From an uncultured Porphyromonadaceae bacterium (GTDB lineage Bacteria; Bacteroidota; Bacteroidia; Bacteroidales; Muribaculaceae): DNA of 38,128 bases. The DNA is taken from NCBI GenBank assembly GCA_947174305.1, contig CAMWIH010000007.1, positions 1 through 38,128 on the forward strand, written 5' to 3'. Below are positions 23,855-32,322 of this stretch, piece by piece (position 1 is the stretch's first letter; each line of letters starts with the position of its first letter). Position numbers and translations under genes: made by a program. Under the pieces are notes generated by a model. That model was given only the letters and a program-made list of their open reading frames with translations, ran no database searches and was not told where the DNA came from.

Positions 23855-25537
23855 ATGAAGACATCATTCAAAAATATCATAAAAGGGTCAGCTTTCGCTA
23901 TGGCGATAGCGGTGAGCGGTATGGGATTCACCTCATGTAATGACCTTCTCGACACTAAGCCACAGGGTTCTTTCACTGAAGCCCAGATAGGCGACGATGA
24001 GGCGGAAGCCCTGATGACGGCCGCATATGCCACCCTCCTTTGCCATTACTTCGGCAATAACGAATCTTTTGCCGGCCCGATCAACAACTGGGTATTCGAT
24101 ATCCGTTCCGACGATGCTCAGAAAGGTGGCGGCGAGCTTGGCTTTGAAAGCTACATGCACGAGTTCTCTATCGGTAACGTTCAGAGCAATAACCCTATCC
24201 TCGACTACAAATGGCGCAATGACTTTTTCTCGATTTCGCGTTGCAACACGGCTATCCGCGGTCTGAAGAACGCCGGGAATCTCTCTGAAGACAAACGCAA
24301 GGCATACGTGGCCGAAATGAAGACACTGCGTGCCTACTACTATTTCGATCTCTACCGTATCTTCCGTGAGTTCCCTTACTTTACCGACGAGACGGCCGAT
24401 CCTTCCACCTGCAGCCCGCGTGAGTTCTCGAAAGAGCAGATCATGGGATTCATCTATGCCGACCTTGAGGAGGCCTATAAGGACAATGTGGAGAAACAGA
24501 GTGAACCGGGACGTTTTAATAAGTATGTAGCTGCGGCTATCCTCGCACGTGTGGCGCTCTTCAACCATGATTATGCCAATGCGGAGAAATATGCCGACGC
24601 TGTGATCAAGAGCGGCCAGTATGAGCTCTATCCCAACTTCCTTGACATTTCCAAGCCTGAGATGAACAATCAGTATGAATCTGTGATGGCCGTGCAGTTC
24701 TCTTCTGCCAATACCCCCGATCAGTATAATTTCAACAACTGTCTTAACTGTACTCTCTCGGAGGGTAACCTCTACGGTAACGGCGATGACTTCTATGTAG
24801 GCTCTCAGAACCTCGTGAATGCATTCCGCACCGATGAGTCGGGCCTCCCTTATCTTGACGAGGCAAACGCACCTTCAGGCAACCTTGACCGTGCCGACTA
24901 TCCCGGCAATGTTGACCCTCGCGTTGACTTCACATTCGGTCGTCTCGGAATGCCTTGGAGAGGCTACACATACAATGAGCAGTGGTGCCGTAACCTCCAG
25001 AACTATACTCAGTTCTCCGGCAAGAAGCCTTATCCTTCGCCCGATAGCCCTTACGTAGAGGTAGGTATCGTGCCTTGGGGCGCAAGTTCCTTGAACTACA
25101 TCATCATCCGTTATGCAGATGTTCTCCTGATGAAAGCAGAGGCGCTTATCGAGCAGAACAAAGGTCTGGACGAGGCTCGCGGCCTTATCAACCAGGTCCG
25201 CGCTAAAGCGGCCCGTTCTGTAAGCTCCTCCTACACTCCGGTTGACGTGAACCCGATGATTGCCACATATCTTGTCCGCGAATATGGCGCGCAGGGCTGG
25301 ACTCAGGATTACGCACGCAAGGCAGTCCGCATGGAACGCCGTCTTGAACTCGCGCTTGAGGGTCATCGCTGGTTTGACCTCCTGCGTTGGGGCAATGCAG
25401 TGGAAACTGTTAATGCTTATTATGTGAAAGAGGCTAAACTTTATCCTCAGTATAGCAATGCTCATCTCAACGAAGCTGATCTCTACAGCCCGATACCTCT
25501 CGGTCAGGTGGATGATGCAGGCGATCTCTATAAATAA
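23855..25537 (+). CDS. SusD-family surface glycan-binding lipoprotein (fructan)
   Basis: This 560-residue protein has a lipoprotein signal peptide ending GFTSC (C28) followed by NDLLDTKPQGSFTE, a typical SusD opening. Helical TPR-like segments follow, including AEMKTLRAYYYFDLYRIF (about 149-166). The C-terminal RagB/SusD domain holds YIIIRYADVLLMKAEAL, MERRLELALEGHRWFDLLRWG and the closing LYSPIPLGQV. It is the lid partner of the SusC barrel on the cell surface and should bind fructan oligosaccharides. The gap to susC is only 8 bp, so co-translation is likely. Confidence 0.96.
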   Translation: MKTSFKNIIKGSAFAMAIAVSGMGFTSCNDLLDTKPQGSFTEAQIGDDEAEALMTAAYATLLCHYFGNNESFAGPINNWVFDIRSDDAQKGGGELGFESYMHEFSIGNVQSNNPILDYKWRNDFFSISRCNTAIRGLKNAGNLSEDKRKAYVAEMKTLRAYYYFDLYRIFREFPYFTDETADPSTCSPREFSKEQIMGFIYADLEEAYKDNVEKQSEPGRFNKYVAAAILARVALFNHDYANAEKYADAVIKSGQYELYPNFLDISKPEMNNQYESVMAVQFSSANTPDQYNFNNCLNCTLSEGNLYGNGDDFYVGSQNLVNAFRTDESGLPYLDEANAPSGNLDRADYPGNVDPRVDFTFGRLGMPWRGYTYNEQWCRNLQNYTQFSGKKPYPSPDSPYVEVGIVPWGASSLNYIIIRYADVLLMKAEALIEQNKGLDEARGLINQVRAKAARSVSSSYTPVDVNPMIATYLVREYGAQGWTQDYARKAVRMERRLELALEGHRWFDLLRWGNAVETVNAYYVKEAKLYPQYSNAHLNEADLYSPIPLGQVDDAGDLYK

Positions 25538-25572
25538 TTGGTAAAAGGTTTTAACACAAAACATCAAAAGCA

Positions 25573-27045
25573 ATGAAAAAACTATTATATATGGCAGCCG
25601 GTCTCTGCCTAATGGCAACGAGCTGTTCGGAATATACTCCGGAGGGTTACACCGAGGAACCGAGCCTTCCCGTGGTTACTTCGATGGAATATACCGTGGG
25701 CGGTGATGCCAACCATGACATTAACATTACATGGACACTCCCCGCCGACAAGGAGGTGACGGGATGTATCCTCTACCGCAACGCCACAGAGATAGAAGCG
25801 TTTGATCTTAACGCAACTCGTTCTTACTCTTACACTGTGCTTGGTACTCCGCTTGGCGAAGAGGTTGTCTATACCGTAAAGGTTACCTACGAAAACGGTT
25901 ATATCTCAACCGGAAAGTCGGTTATCATCAATCTTCCTGAGGAAACATTTGCCGGTGTGAGCAACCTTACAAGCGAGGTGAACGGCCGTGCCGTCACACT
26001 GAGCTGGACTCTTCCGACACAGGCCCACCGTACAGGCGTGCGCATCGTTACCAACGGTGAGACCGACAAGGCTATTCTTCTCGATGCCGATGCTACATCT
26101 TATGTGCTCAAAGCTCAGCCTATGGAGACTCCGCTCACCTACTCGGTTGAGGCTGTGTATGACACTTATTACTACTCTCCTGCAGTAAGCGTGGAGAAGA
26201 CAATCCCCTACGTGGAGCCGAAGATGCTCTTCCTCCTTCCGTCGGATGCCGCCACCTTCAATGACCTCAGCGATGACGACGAGCTTGCAGCCGCCAAGTG
26301 GTTTGCAGCTCAGCCAAATGCCGAGTTCCTGCATCCTGCGGATATAGCCAACTATGATCCGGCCATCTATTCGGTGATATGGATTATGGTTGACAGAATC
26401 GGCCTGCAGGCAGGATGGGAGAACCTTCCCGGCGATCTTGCCGCTCCTGCCACAATCGATGCCCTCAAGGCTTATTCTGCCGATGGAGGTTCACTCTACC
26501 TCTCAAATATGGCCACCCAGCTTACTGTTCCTTTGGAAATCGTTCCTTCCGATATGGGACCCTCGATATTTGCCAGCGGAGAAGGTGGTTCTGGGGATGA
26601 TGTATGGGTGATCAATCCTTACCTCGGCTGGGACTTCAAGGATGGTGCAGACCAGGGTTTCTACGACCGCACGGAACATGCAATTTTCCAGGGTATCACT
26701 CTCGAAGACCCCAACGGGTATGGTTATCCCAACATCCCTCTCATAGGCCCCGGTCAGCGTGAAGACCATAACTGCATGTGGGATTGCAACATCTATGGCA
26801 GAGGGTCGGAGCGCGATGTGATCCGCAACTTTGAGGTGACAACCAACTCTCTCGTTCTCGCCACCTGGGGACACGTTCGCGACCACTGCGTGGCAGGTTT
26901 GGTTGACTTCTACAGCAATCCTCAACACGGTCGTTGCGTGGCCAACGGTTTCGCCGCCTACGAGTGGAACCAGAACTCAGGCCATAATCCCTATCAGGGT
27001 AATGTGGAGAAGCTCACTGAGAATATTCTTAATTATCTGAAATAA
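25573..27045 (+). CDS. DUF4960 surface glycan-binding lipoprotein
   Basis: This 490-residue protein has a lipobox MATSC (C18) and two fibronectin-III-like modules (about 30-120 and 120-212). A C-terminal domain (about 214-490) begins MLFLLPSDAATFNDL and includes IYSVIWIMVDRIG, LYLSNMATQ and VLATWGHVRDHC. This layout matches the DUF4960 proteins found beside SusCD in fructan loci, equivalent to BT1761. The domain resembles a catalytically inert glutamine-amidotransferase-like fold, but no enzymatic triad is claimed. It should be anchored outside the outer membrane and help capture fructan. It is 35 bp after susD and followed by a hairpin terminator. Confidence 0.85.
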   Translation: MKKLLYMAAGLCLMATSCSEYTPEGYTEEPSLPVVTSMEYTVGGDANHDINITWTLPADKEVTGCILYRNATEIEAFDLNATRSYSYTVLGTPLGEEVVYTVKVTYENGYISTGKSVIINLPEETFAGVSNLTSEVNGRAVTLSWTLPTQAHRTGVRIVTNGETDKAILLDADATSYVLKAQPMETPLTYSVEAVYDTYYYSPAVSVEKTIPYVEPKMLFLLPSDAATFNDLSDDDELAAAKWFAAQPNAEFLHPADIANYDPAIYSVIWIMVDRIGLQAGWENLPGDLAAPATIDALKAYSADGGSLYLSNMATQLTVPLEIVPSDMGPSIFASGEGGSGDDVWVINPYLGWDFKDGADQGFYDRTEHAIFQGITLEDPNGYGYPNIPLIGPGQREDHNCMWDCNIYGRGSERDVIRNFEVTTNSLVLATWGHVRDHCVAGLVDFYSNPQHGRCVANGFAAYEWNQNSGHNPYQGNVEKLTENILNYLK

Positions 27046-27105
27046 GGATTTTCTATGAGAATCGGACATTAAGACTGAAATAAGCATTCAAAATCATGAT
27101 CAGAC

Positions 27106-27146
27106 TCCGCGGGAGGATGCCCGATAGGGTGCCTTCCGCGGATTTT
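27106..27146 (+). terminator. Hairpin terminator after the susC-susD-DUF4960 operon
   Basis: A GC-rich stem begins TCCGCGG at 27106-27112 and closes CCGCGGA at 27136-27142, extended inward by AGG/CCT with a wobble and a bulge. TTTT follows. It may be partial, allowing some read-through into the LamG-GH32 gene. Confidence 0.72.
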
Positions 27147-27161
27147 AACATCTGATAACTA

Positions 27162-27169
27162 TAATTTTA
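27162..27169 (+). promoter_or_regulatory. Weak candidate -7 box for the LamG-GH32 gene (TAATTTTA)
   Basis: TAATTTTA differs from TAnnTTTG only at the last base and lies downstream of the terminator. If used, transcription would start near 27176 and the ATG-decamer array would be in the leader. Confidence 0.3.
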
Positions 27170-27200
27170 AGGGATGGATTGCGTTGAATCAAGAGAAATC

Positions 27201-27320
27201 ATGATAAAACATGATGCTAAATGTTGAATCATGATAAAACATGATGAAACATGATTCAACATGATGCCCAATGCCGCATCATGATAAAACATGATTCAAC
27301 ATGATGCATCATGATAAAAC
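27201..27320. repeat. Twelve consecutive 10-bp units, each starting ATG, in the LamG-GH32 leader
   Basis: From 27201 to 27320 every tenth base starts an ATG. Unit types include ATGATAAAAC (four times: 27201, 27231, 27281, 27311) and ATGATTCAAC (27251, 27291), with variants such as ATGATGAAAC and ATGTTGAATC. The element ATCATGATAAAAC occurs at 27198, 27228, 27278 and 27308. GTTGAATCATG at 27223-27233 is complementary to CATGATTCAAC at both 27250-27260 and 27290-27300, so mutually exclusive hairpins can form. The array ends 9 bp before the LamG-GH32 ATG. Confidence 0.9.
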
Positions 27321-27329
27321 TAAACTAAA

Positions 27330-29699
27330 ATGAAAAATTACTATATAAGAACCCTTACCCTTTCATTAGCCCTTGCCGGAGCATTGCCCTCGGTAGCCGA
27401 TGTCGTGGCTCATTTCCCTATGGAGGTGAAAGCCGGGCAGATCTCGGAGGCTTTGACAGGTAAAAAATTCGATGTGAAAGGTAATTTCAGTGCCGAGTCG
27501 GTGGCCGGTGCTGTCGGAAAAGGCCTGATGTTTGATGGCTACAGCACATACGTTGACGCGACGCTCGACAATCTCTTCAACGGAGGCTCGCAGTCAATGA
27601 CTGCTTCCGTGTGGATGGCCGTGCCATGCTATCCGATAGTGCAGGTTGATGTCAACACTAAGGAGAAAGCCACTATCGTCTCTTGCCTTGACGACGATGC
27701 AAAGAAAGGCTTCGGATTCTATCTCGGAATCGATGGGAAAGTGGAGTTCAAGCTCTACACGGGCGGTTGGCCTATAAGCGTGGAGAGCACAAAGGCAGTT
27801 CCTGCTTACCAATGGAATAATCTTACTGCCGTGCTCGACGGGGCCTCTCATACTTTGAAGTTGTATTGCAATGGTGAGGAGATCGGTTCAACAAGATGTA
27901 ACGGTGGTGCAGATGCCTTCAGTGGCACGCTTCGTTTCGGTCATGGCACTTCCGACCGAAAGGCGGGTATGTTCAACCTCATGGCCTTCAACGGCATCAT
28001 TGATGAGTTGAAGATATGGAATCAAGCCCTCACACCTGCCGAACTTGGTTCGATGAAGGCGGAGAATGAATGCGACCTCACCATCCCCGCCTCGCGTTTC
28101 GCAGAGCAGAAACTTCGTCCCCGTTTCCACGGTATGCCGGGTGCCGGATGGACCAACGAAAGCCATGGAATGACTAAGTCTGACGGACGCTATCACGTAT
28201 TCTTCCAGAAGAATGCCAATGGCCCTTACATGGCACGCCTGCATTGGGGACATATCTCAAGCGAGAACCTTTACGACTGGCGCGAAGAGAAGATAGCCTT
28301 TGCTCCCGAAGCCGATTATGACTTTAAGGGATGCTGGAGCGGATGTGTGTTTAGCGATGATCAGCTCACCGGAGGTAAGCCCTCGGCCATCTACACTGCC
28401 GTTGACTATGTCAAGGCTACGATTGCGCAGGCCAATCCGGTGGATGATTCTCTTATCGAATGGAAAAAGAATACGGCCAATCCCCTTATCAATGGTAGGC
28501 CGGCCGGTCTTTCCGATGATTTCCGTGACCCATATTTCTTCCGCAATGGCGACAAGGCTTATATAATTGTAGGAAGTTCGAAAGACAACAAGGGTGTGGC
28601 CACGCTCCACCGTTATGACAACGGTCGCTGGACCAATGACGGTTCCACCTTCTTCTCGGCTCCCAACGCCACTACAGCGGGACGCTTCTGGGAGATGCCC
28701 AACGTGACCAAGATGGCCGATGGGAAATGGCTATTCACCGCTACCCCTCTCGACATGATGGGTGGTGTGAAAACAATCTATTGGACAGGTGACATAAACG
28801 CTGACGGCACCTTCGCGCCCGATGCAAAATCAGCCTTCCCTCGTGCTGTGGAGCTTATAAGCAAGGAGGGTTATGGCCTCCTTTCACCCACTATCTATCA
28901 GGAGAATGGCAAGACAATCGCTTTGGGTATAGTGCCTGACAAGCTCCCCGGAGCCATAAATCATCAGTTAGGATGGGCGCATTGCTATTCCTTGCCCCGC
29001 GAATGGAGCATAGACAGTGAGGGCAACCTTTCCCAGAAGCCCTACGAAGGACTCAAAGGGATGCGTGCCGCAAATGGTTATTCCAAGCAAGATTTCACAT
29101 TGAATGGCTTTAAGAATCTCTCGCCGGTAGAGGGCCGTCAGGCTGAACTGATGATGGTTGCAGTGGCCGATTCCTCCGAGTTTGGCTTCAAATTCTTCAA
29201 GGGTGCAACAGGAGAAGGTAAGATAGGGATTGATGCCTCCACCTCAATGCTGACGGTTGACCTGAGTGGACTCGAGCGTCACCATAACGATGACAGGGCA
29301 TATTCCGGAGTCTATACCTGTTCACTCCCTGCCTTATTGAAAAAAGGGGAGGAGGTGACGCTAAACGTATTCATCGACGGCTCAATTCTTGATATCTTCA
29401 TCAACAATCGTTGGGCTACGAGCATCCGCGTGTTCCCGACGGCGGAAGATGCCGATGGCATAGAGGCCTTTGCCACGGCTCCCACCGCTGTCAAGAGTCT
29501 TGACGCGTGGACCCTCAAGGGGGGAGCATCGGGGATAACTGATATCTTTGCACCCGGAAACGCATCATCCTCGTTGTCGTCAACCGACGTGTTTACCACC
29601 GACGGAATCCTTGTCCATCAGAATGCCGATCCGGCCAATCCCCTTGCCGACCTCCCGAAGGGAGTGTATATTGTAGGAGGAAAAACAATAATGAAATAA
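27330..29699 (+). CDS. LamG-GH32 secreted protein with atypical nucleophile site and sorting-like tail
   Basis: This 789-residue protein has a signal peptide (about 1-23, PSVA) without a lipobox. A LamG/concanavalin-like domain follows (about 24-250), then a GH32-type propeller (about 255-570), a beta-sandwich and a tail ending LPKGVYIVGGK. The GH32 nucleophile motif WMNDPNG is replaced by WTNESHG, with E277 at the catalytic Asp position. The stabiliser D400 in FRDPYF and the acid/base candidate E455 in FWEMPN are kept. It may be an endo-fructanase, a specialised GH32 subgroup enzyme or a fructan-binding protein; catalytic competence is uncertain. It is the last gene of the locus, 284 bp after the DUF4960 gene, with a terminator and a repeat-rich leader between, suggesting separate control. 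Confidence 0.88.
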   Translation: MKNYYIRTLTLSLALAGALPSVADVVAHFPMEVKAGQISEALTGKKFDVKGNFSAESVAGAVGKGLMFDGYSTYVDATLDNLFNGGSQSMTASVWMAVPCYPIVQVDVNTKEKATIVSCLDDDAKKGFGFYLGIDGKVEFKLYTGGWPISVESTKAVPAYQWNNLTAVLDGASHTLKLYCNGEEIGSTRCNGGADAFSGTLRFGHGTSDRKAGMFNLMAFNGIIDELKIWNQALTPAELGSMKAENECDLTIPASRFAEQKLRPRFHGMPGAGWTNESHGMTKSDGRYHVFFQKNANGPYMARLHWGHISSENLYDWREEKIAFAPEADYDFKGCWSGCVFSDDQLTGGKPSAIYTAVDYVKATIAQANPVDDSLIEWKKNTANPLINGRPAGLSDDFRDPYFFRNGDKAYIIVGSSKDNKGVATLHRYDNGRWTNDGSTFFSAPNATTAGRFWEMPNVTKMADGKWLFTATPLDMMGGVKTIYWTGDINADGTFAPDAKSAFPRAVELISKEGYGLLSPTIYQENGKTIALGIVPDKLPGAINHQLGWAHCYSLPREWSIDSEGNLSQKPYEGLKGMRAANGYSKQDFTLNGFKNLSPVEGRQAELMMVAVADSSEFGFKFFKGATGEGKIGIDASTSMLTVDLSGLERHHNDDRAYSGVYTCSLPALLKKGEEVTLNVFIDGSILDIFINNRWATSIRVFPTAEDADGIEAFATAPTAVKSLDAWTLKGGASGITDIFAPGNASSSLSSTDVFTTDGILVHQNADPANPLADLPKGVYIVGGKTIMK

Positions 29700-29741
29700 A
29701 AAAGACGGTGTGCCAAATTTTACATTTTGACACACCGTCTT
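29697..29741. terminator. Bidirectional terminator between convergent genes
   Basis: AAGACGGTGTG at 29702-29712 pairs with CACACCGTCTT at 29731-29741 and the stem continues inward with one mismatch. The A-run at 29697-29703 supplies a U-run for minus-strand transcripts from the gene ending at 29765; on the + strand the stem is followed by a poorer T tract. Confidence 0.82.
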
Positions 29742-29764
29742 GCTATTTATGGGGGTTAATTAGA

Positions 29765-32164
29765 TTACTTCACCAATATCAGTTTGCCATTGATAACGTA
29801 AATGCCTTTGGAAGGATTGGTTACCTTATATCCGTTTAGGTCGTAAATTTCGTTGGCTTTTTCTTCATCAATGCTGATGGTCTCGACACCGGTCTCGATG
29901 TTCTTGCCGTTGAGCATTACTGCCACTCCACTCTTTCCGGGCTTCAATGCGAAATATCCGCTATAGGCCGGGAGGATGGTTCCCTCTTCGCTGAGAGCCT
30001 GAACTTTCGCCTCTTCCGGTCCCTGATTCTCCTCCTCTTTGATGAGGGATGCATCCATAGCCACCATACCTTCGGTAAGTTCTACCGGTGCGGAGGTTGA
30101 TTCAAGATCGAGGTGCGTACCCATCACGGATGAAAGAGATTCGGCAGCTTCGCGTGAACGCCAAGACATCTCTTTGGTTTCACTCTCAACATAGATAAGG
30201 TAGGGGTGACCGGCTTCCAAAACGCCTTCATAATCCTTGAAGTTGACCAAAACTTCACCGTCTCTCTCAACATCCTTGTCGAAATCGAACACCTTGGCCT
30301 CAGCACCGAAGATTTCAGCAACTTCATCAGCTGTTAGAGTCAAGGGAAGGGTGATCATGTTGTAACCTGGGGCAAGTTTCTTGTCGAAATATACGATAGC
30401 ATTCTCTGCACCGCCGATGTGAGAACCGTTGTCGGAGATTCTTACTTCTCTTCTCAGATCGATATTCTTCACGAGAGATGCTTCTGCGAAATCAAGGTTT
30501 TCATCAAATTCACCGAATCCGTTGCCGTGGATCTCCATGTCATAAACACGCTCAGACTGGATAACGTCGATAGAATAGTAACCTTCGGCATCAGATACAC
30601 CTTCATACTGAATATTCTCGCCATCGTTGCTTATCAACGTAACAACTGCGTTTTCTACAGCTTCACCGTTGAAATTAACGTTTCCGCTCACGGAACGGGG
30701 AGTCACATCAAGAACGATGTGGATAGGAGGGATTTCAACCGCACTCCAGTCGCCCTTATATCCGGTAGGAGCTGAGGAATTATAATCGGCATATTGTTTC
30801 CAGGCAAGCTTGGGATTAGAGCTTGAATACTCAAAATTGAATCCCGATTTATAGGAAGGGCGTGAAAGGTGGAAAAATAGAATAAGGGATTTACCCTCCT
30901 CATATATTAACGGAGTATCAAAATTCAGTTCCAAGATAGGAACTAATTCGCTGGACGAACCCTTTGCTTCCCATTGGATTGTCTCATCTATTATTATATT
31001 CAGTGCGGAATAATCGTATGGATCAGTGCCGGTAACCGGTTTCTCCAAAGATTTCTCATCTGTCCATGCGTAGCATACGCGCATTTCACTTTCGGTGCCT
31101 ACCACACTGCCGGAAACATACCCGTTAAGATAAATGGACTTTATCTTGTCCCCTGCTTTAAGACCTAATAATTCTGGTGTATAAATTGCAAGAGTTTCAG
31201 TGTTGGCATACAATCCTGCAAATGGGATCCCACTTGAAGCGGAAGAACCTACTTCTCCAACCATTTTCTCAGCATCGAGGGTCTCTTTTACCACTTCAAC
31301 CTCTACGGGCTCGGAGGTGACTGAGTAGCCATCCTCTGCGGTTACCACTGCTTTCACGGTTACAGTCCCGACCTTTGGAGAGCGGAAAGTGAAAGGAACT
31401 TCCACACCTTCCACATCATCACCCAAACGATGCTCAGACTTGATGTCAACCGTACCGGGGTTTTCGGTTGCTACTCCATCAACGTATGTGGTGATGGTGT
31501 AAGTTCCGGCTTTCTCATCCTGCTGGCCATAGTTGAGAATCTTGAATGAGCCGGTGGCATTCCGGTTCTGGGTTGCAGTGGCCGGCATATTGCCGGGAGC
31601 GATTGTCCAGTCGTGAGGAACCTCAACCAATTCGAGACCGTAAATGCCCGCAATTATGCCGCGATCATACATCGAAAAACCGATATAAAATTCTCCCTCT
31701 TCGGGAATCGTGAAGGAAAACTGTTCTATTGAGTTGGAGAGTTTTGTGTCTTCATCAGTGGAGGCGTAAGCGTAGCTAATGATATGAGTTCTGGTAGCCT
31801 CAGAAGCGAGACCATCGCGGGTGGCCGAAAGATAGATGTCGATGCCTCCATTTTGATTATCATTATTATTTCTTGCATCGATATACATCTTTTCACCGGC
31901 ATTCCCCTTAAGAAGAGGAGTGATGAAGAAACCGGTAAATTCATTCCGGTCGGTATTTGCCACTATCACTTTGCGACCATCGCGTTCATTAGTCTGAACC
32001 TTGCTTCCGTAGGTGGAGCCGGCGGGCCATTCAAATTCGTTTGCTTCGTTAGTGAAAGTCGTGTACCACTTCGTGGCGGTATCAAATCCTTCGGGAATCT
32101 CAGCCATCATTGAAGATGACATACCCATAAGGGCGACTAAAAAGATTGCGTCTCTTTTTTTCAT
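29765..32164 (-). CDS. Secreted multi-domain protein with carboxypeptidase-regulatory-like domain and sorting-like tail
   Basis: I do not recognise a specific function for this 799-residue protein. It has a signal peptide (about 1-21, MMA), a beta-rich N-terminal module with the choice-of-anchor feel (about 22-185), a CARDB/Ig-like segment (about 190-300) and a further beta domain (about 315-520). Next comes a carboxypeptidase-regulatory-like module beginning RSVSGNVNFNGEAVENAV. A C-terminal region has YNMITLPLTL and ends NPSKGIYVINGK, a short type A sorting-like tail. No catalytic motif is visible. The motif PHDWT, found where its first module ends, also occurs in the upstream adhesin-domain protein, pointing to related surface modules. 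It probably belongs to the cell surface or secreted fraction. Confidence 0.8.
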   Translation of the reverse strand: MKKRDAIFLVALMGMSSSMMAEIPEGFDTATKWYTTFTNEANEFEWPAGSTYGSKVQTNERDGRKVIVANTDRNEFTGFFITPLLKGNAGEKMYIDARNNNDNQNGGIDIYLSATRDGLASEATRTHIISYAYASTDEDTKLSNSIEQFSFTIPEEGEFYIGFSMYDRGIIAGIYGLELVEVPHDWTIAPGNMPATATQNRNATGSFKILNYGQQDEKAGTYTITTYVDGVATENPGTVDIKSEHRLGDDVEGVEVPFTFRSPKVGTVTVKAVVTAEDGYSVTSEPVEVEVVKETLDAEKMVGEVGSSASSGIPFAGLYANTETLAIYTPELLGLKAGDKIKSIYLNGYVSGSVVGTESEMRVCYAWTDEKSLEKPVTGTDPYDYSALNIIIDETIQWEAKGSSSELVPILELNFDTPLIYEEGKSLILFFHLSRPSYKSGFNFEYSSSNPKLAWKQYADYNSSAPTGYKGDWSAVEIPPIHIVLDVTPRSVSGNVNFNGEAVENAVVTLISNDGENIQYEGVSDAEGYYSIDVIQSERVYDMEIHGNGFGEFDENLDFAEASLVKNIDLRREVRISDNGSHIGGAENAIVYFDKKLAPGYNMITLPLTLTADEVAEIFGAEAKVFDFDKDVERDGEVLVNFKDYEGVLEAGHPYLIYVESETKEMSWRSREAAESLSSVMGTHLDLESTSAPVELTEGMVAMDASLIKEEENQGPEEAKVQALSEEGTILPAYSGYFALKPGKSGVAVMLNGKNIETGVETISIDEEKANEIYDLNGYKVTNPSKGIYVINGKLILVK

Positions 32165-32181
32165 ATAGTTAGTTATTTAAT

Positions 32182-32312
32182 TTTCGCAGGAGTTAGTTAG
32201 AGTTAAAAGGTTATAGGGTTATAAGGTTATTGGAGAATTGTCACCATACACTGAATAGTCCTCTCACTCATAACCTTATCTCCCTATAAACTTTAACTTT
32301 AAGCTTGCGAAA
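32182..32312. repeat. MITE-like imperfect inverted repeat with internal GGTTATA tandem units
   Basis: Outer ends TTTCGCA (32182-32188) and TGCGAAA (32306-32312) are reverse complements. Inner arms also pair: AGTTAAA near 32201 with TTTAACT near 32293, and ATAAGGTTAT at 32221-32230 with ATAACCTTAT at 32270-32279. The loop is about 39 bp. The left arm holds three 8-bp units (GGTTATAG, GGTTATAA, GGTTATTG) at 32209-32232. It fills the gap between two minus-strand genes and encodes nothing. Confidence 0.75.
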
Positions 32313-32322
32313 GGTTAGTTTC

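Noticed and set aside
27201-27320. Upstream short peptide (leader ORF) encoded by the ATG array
   Set aside because: The 10-bp period shifts frame at each unit and frames close quickly or are not conserved in length, so a translated leader peptide is not supported.
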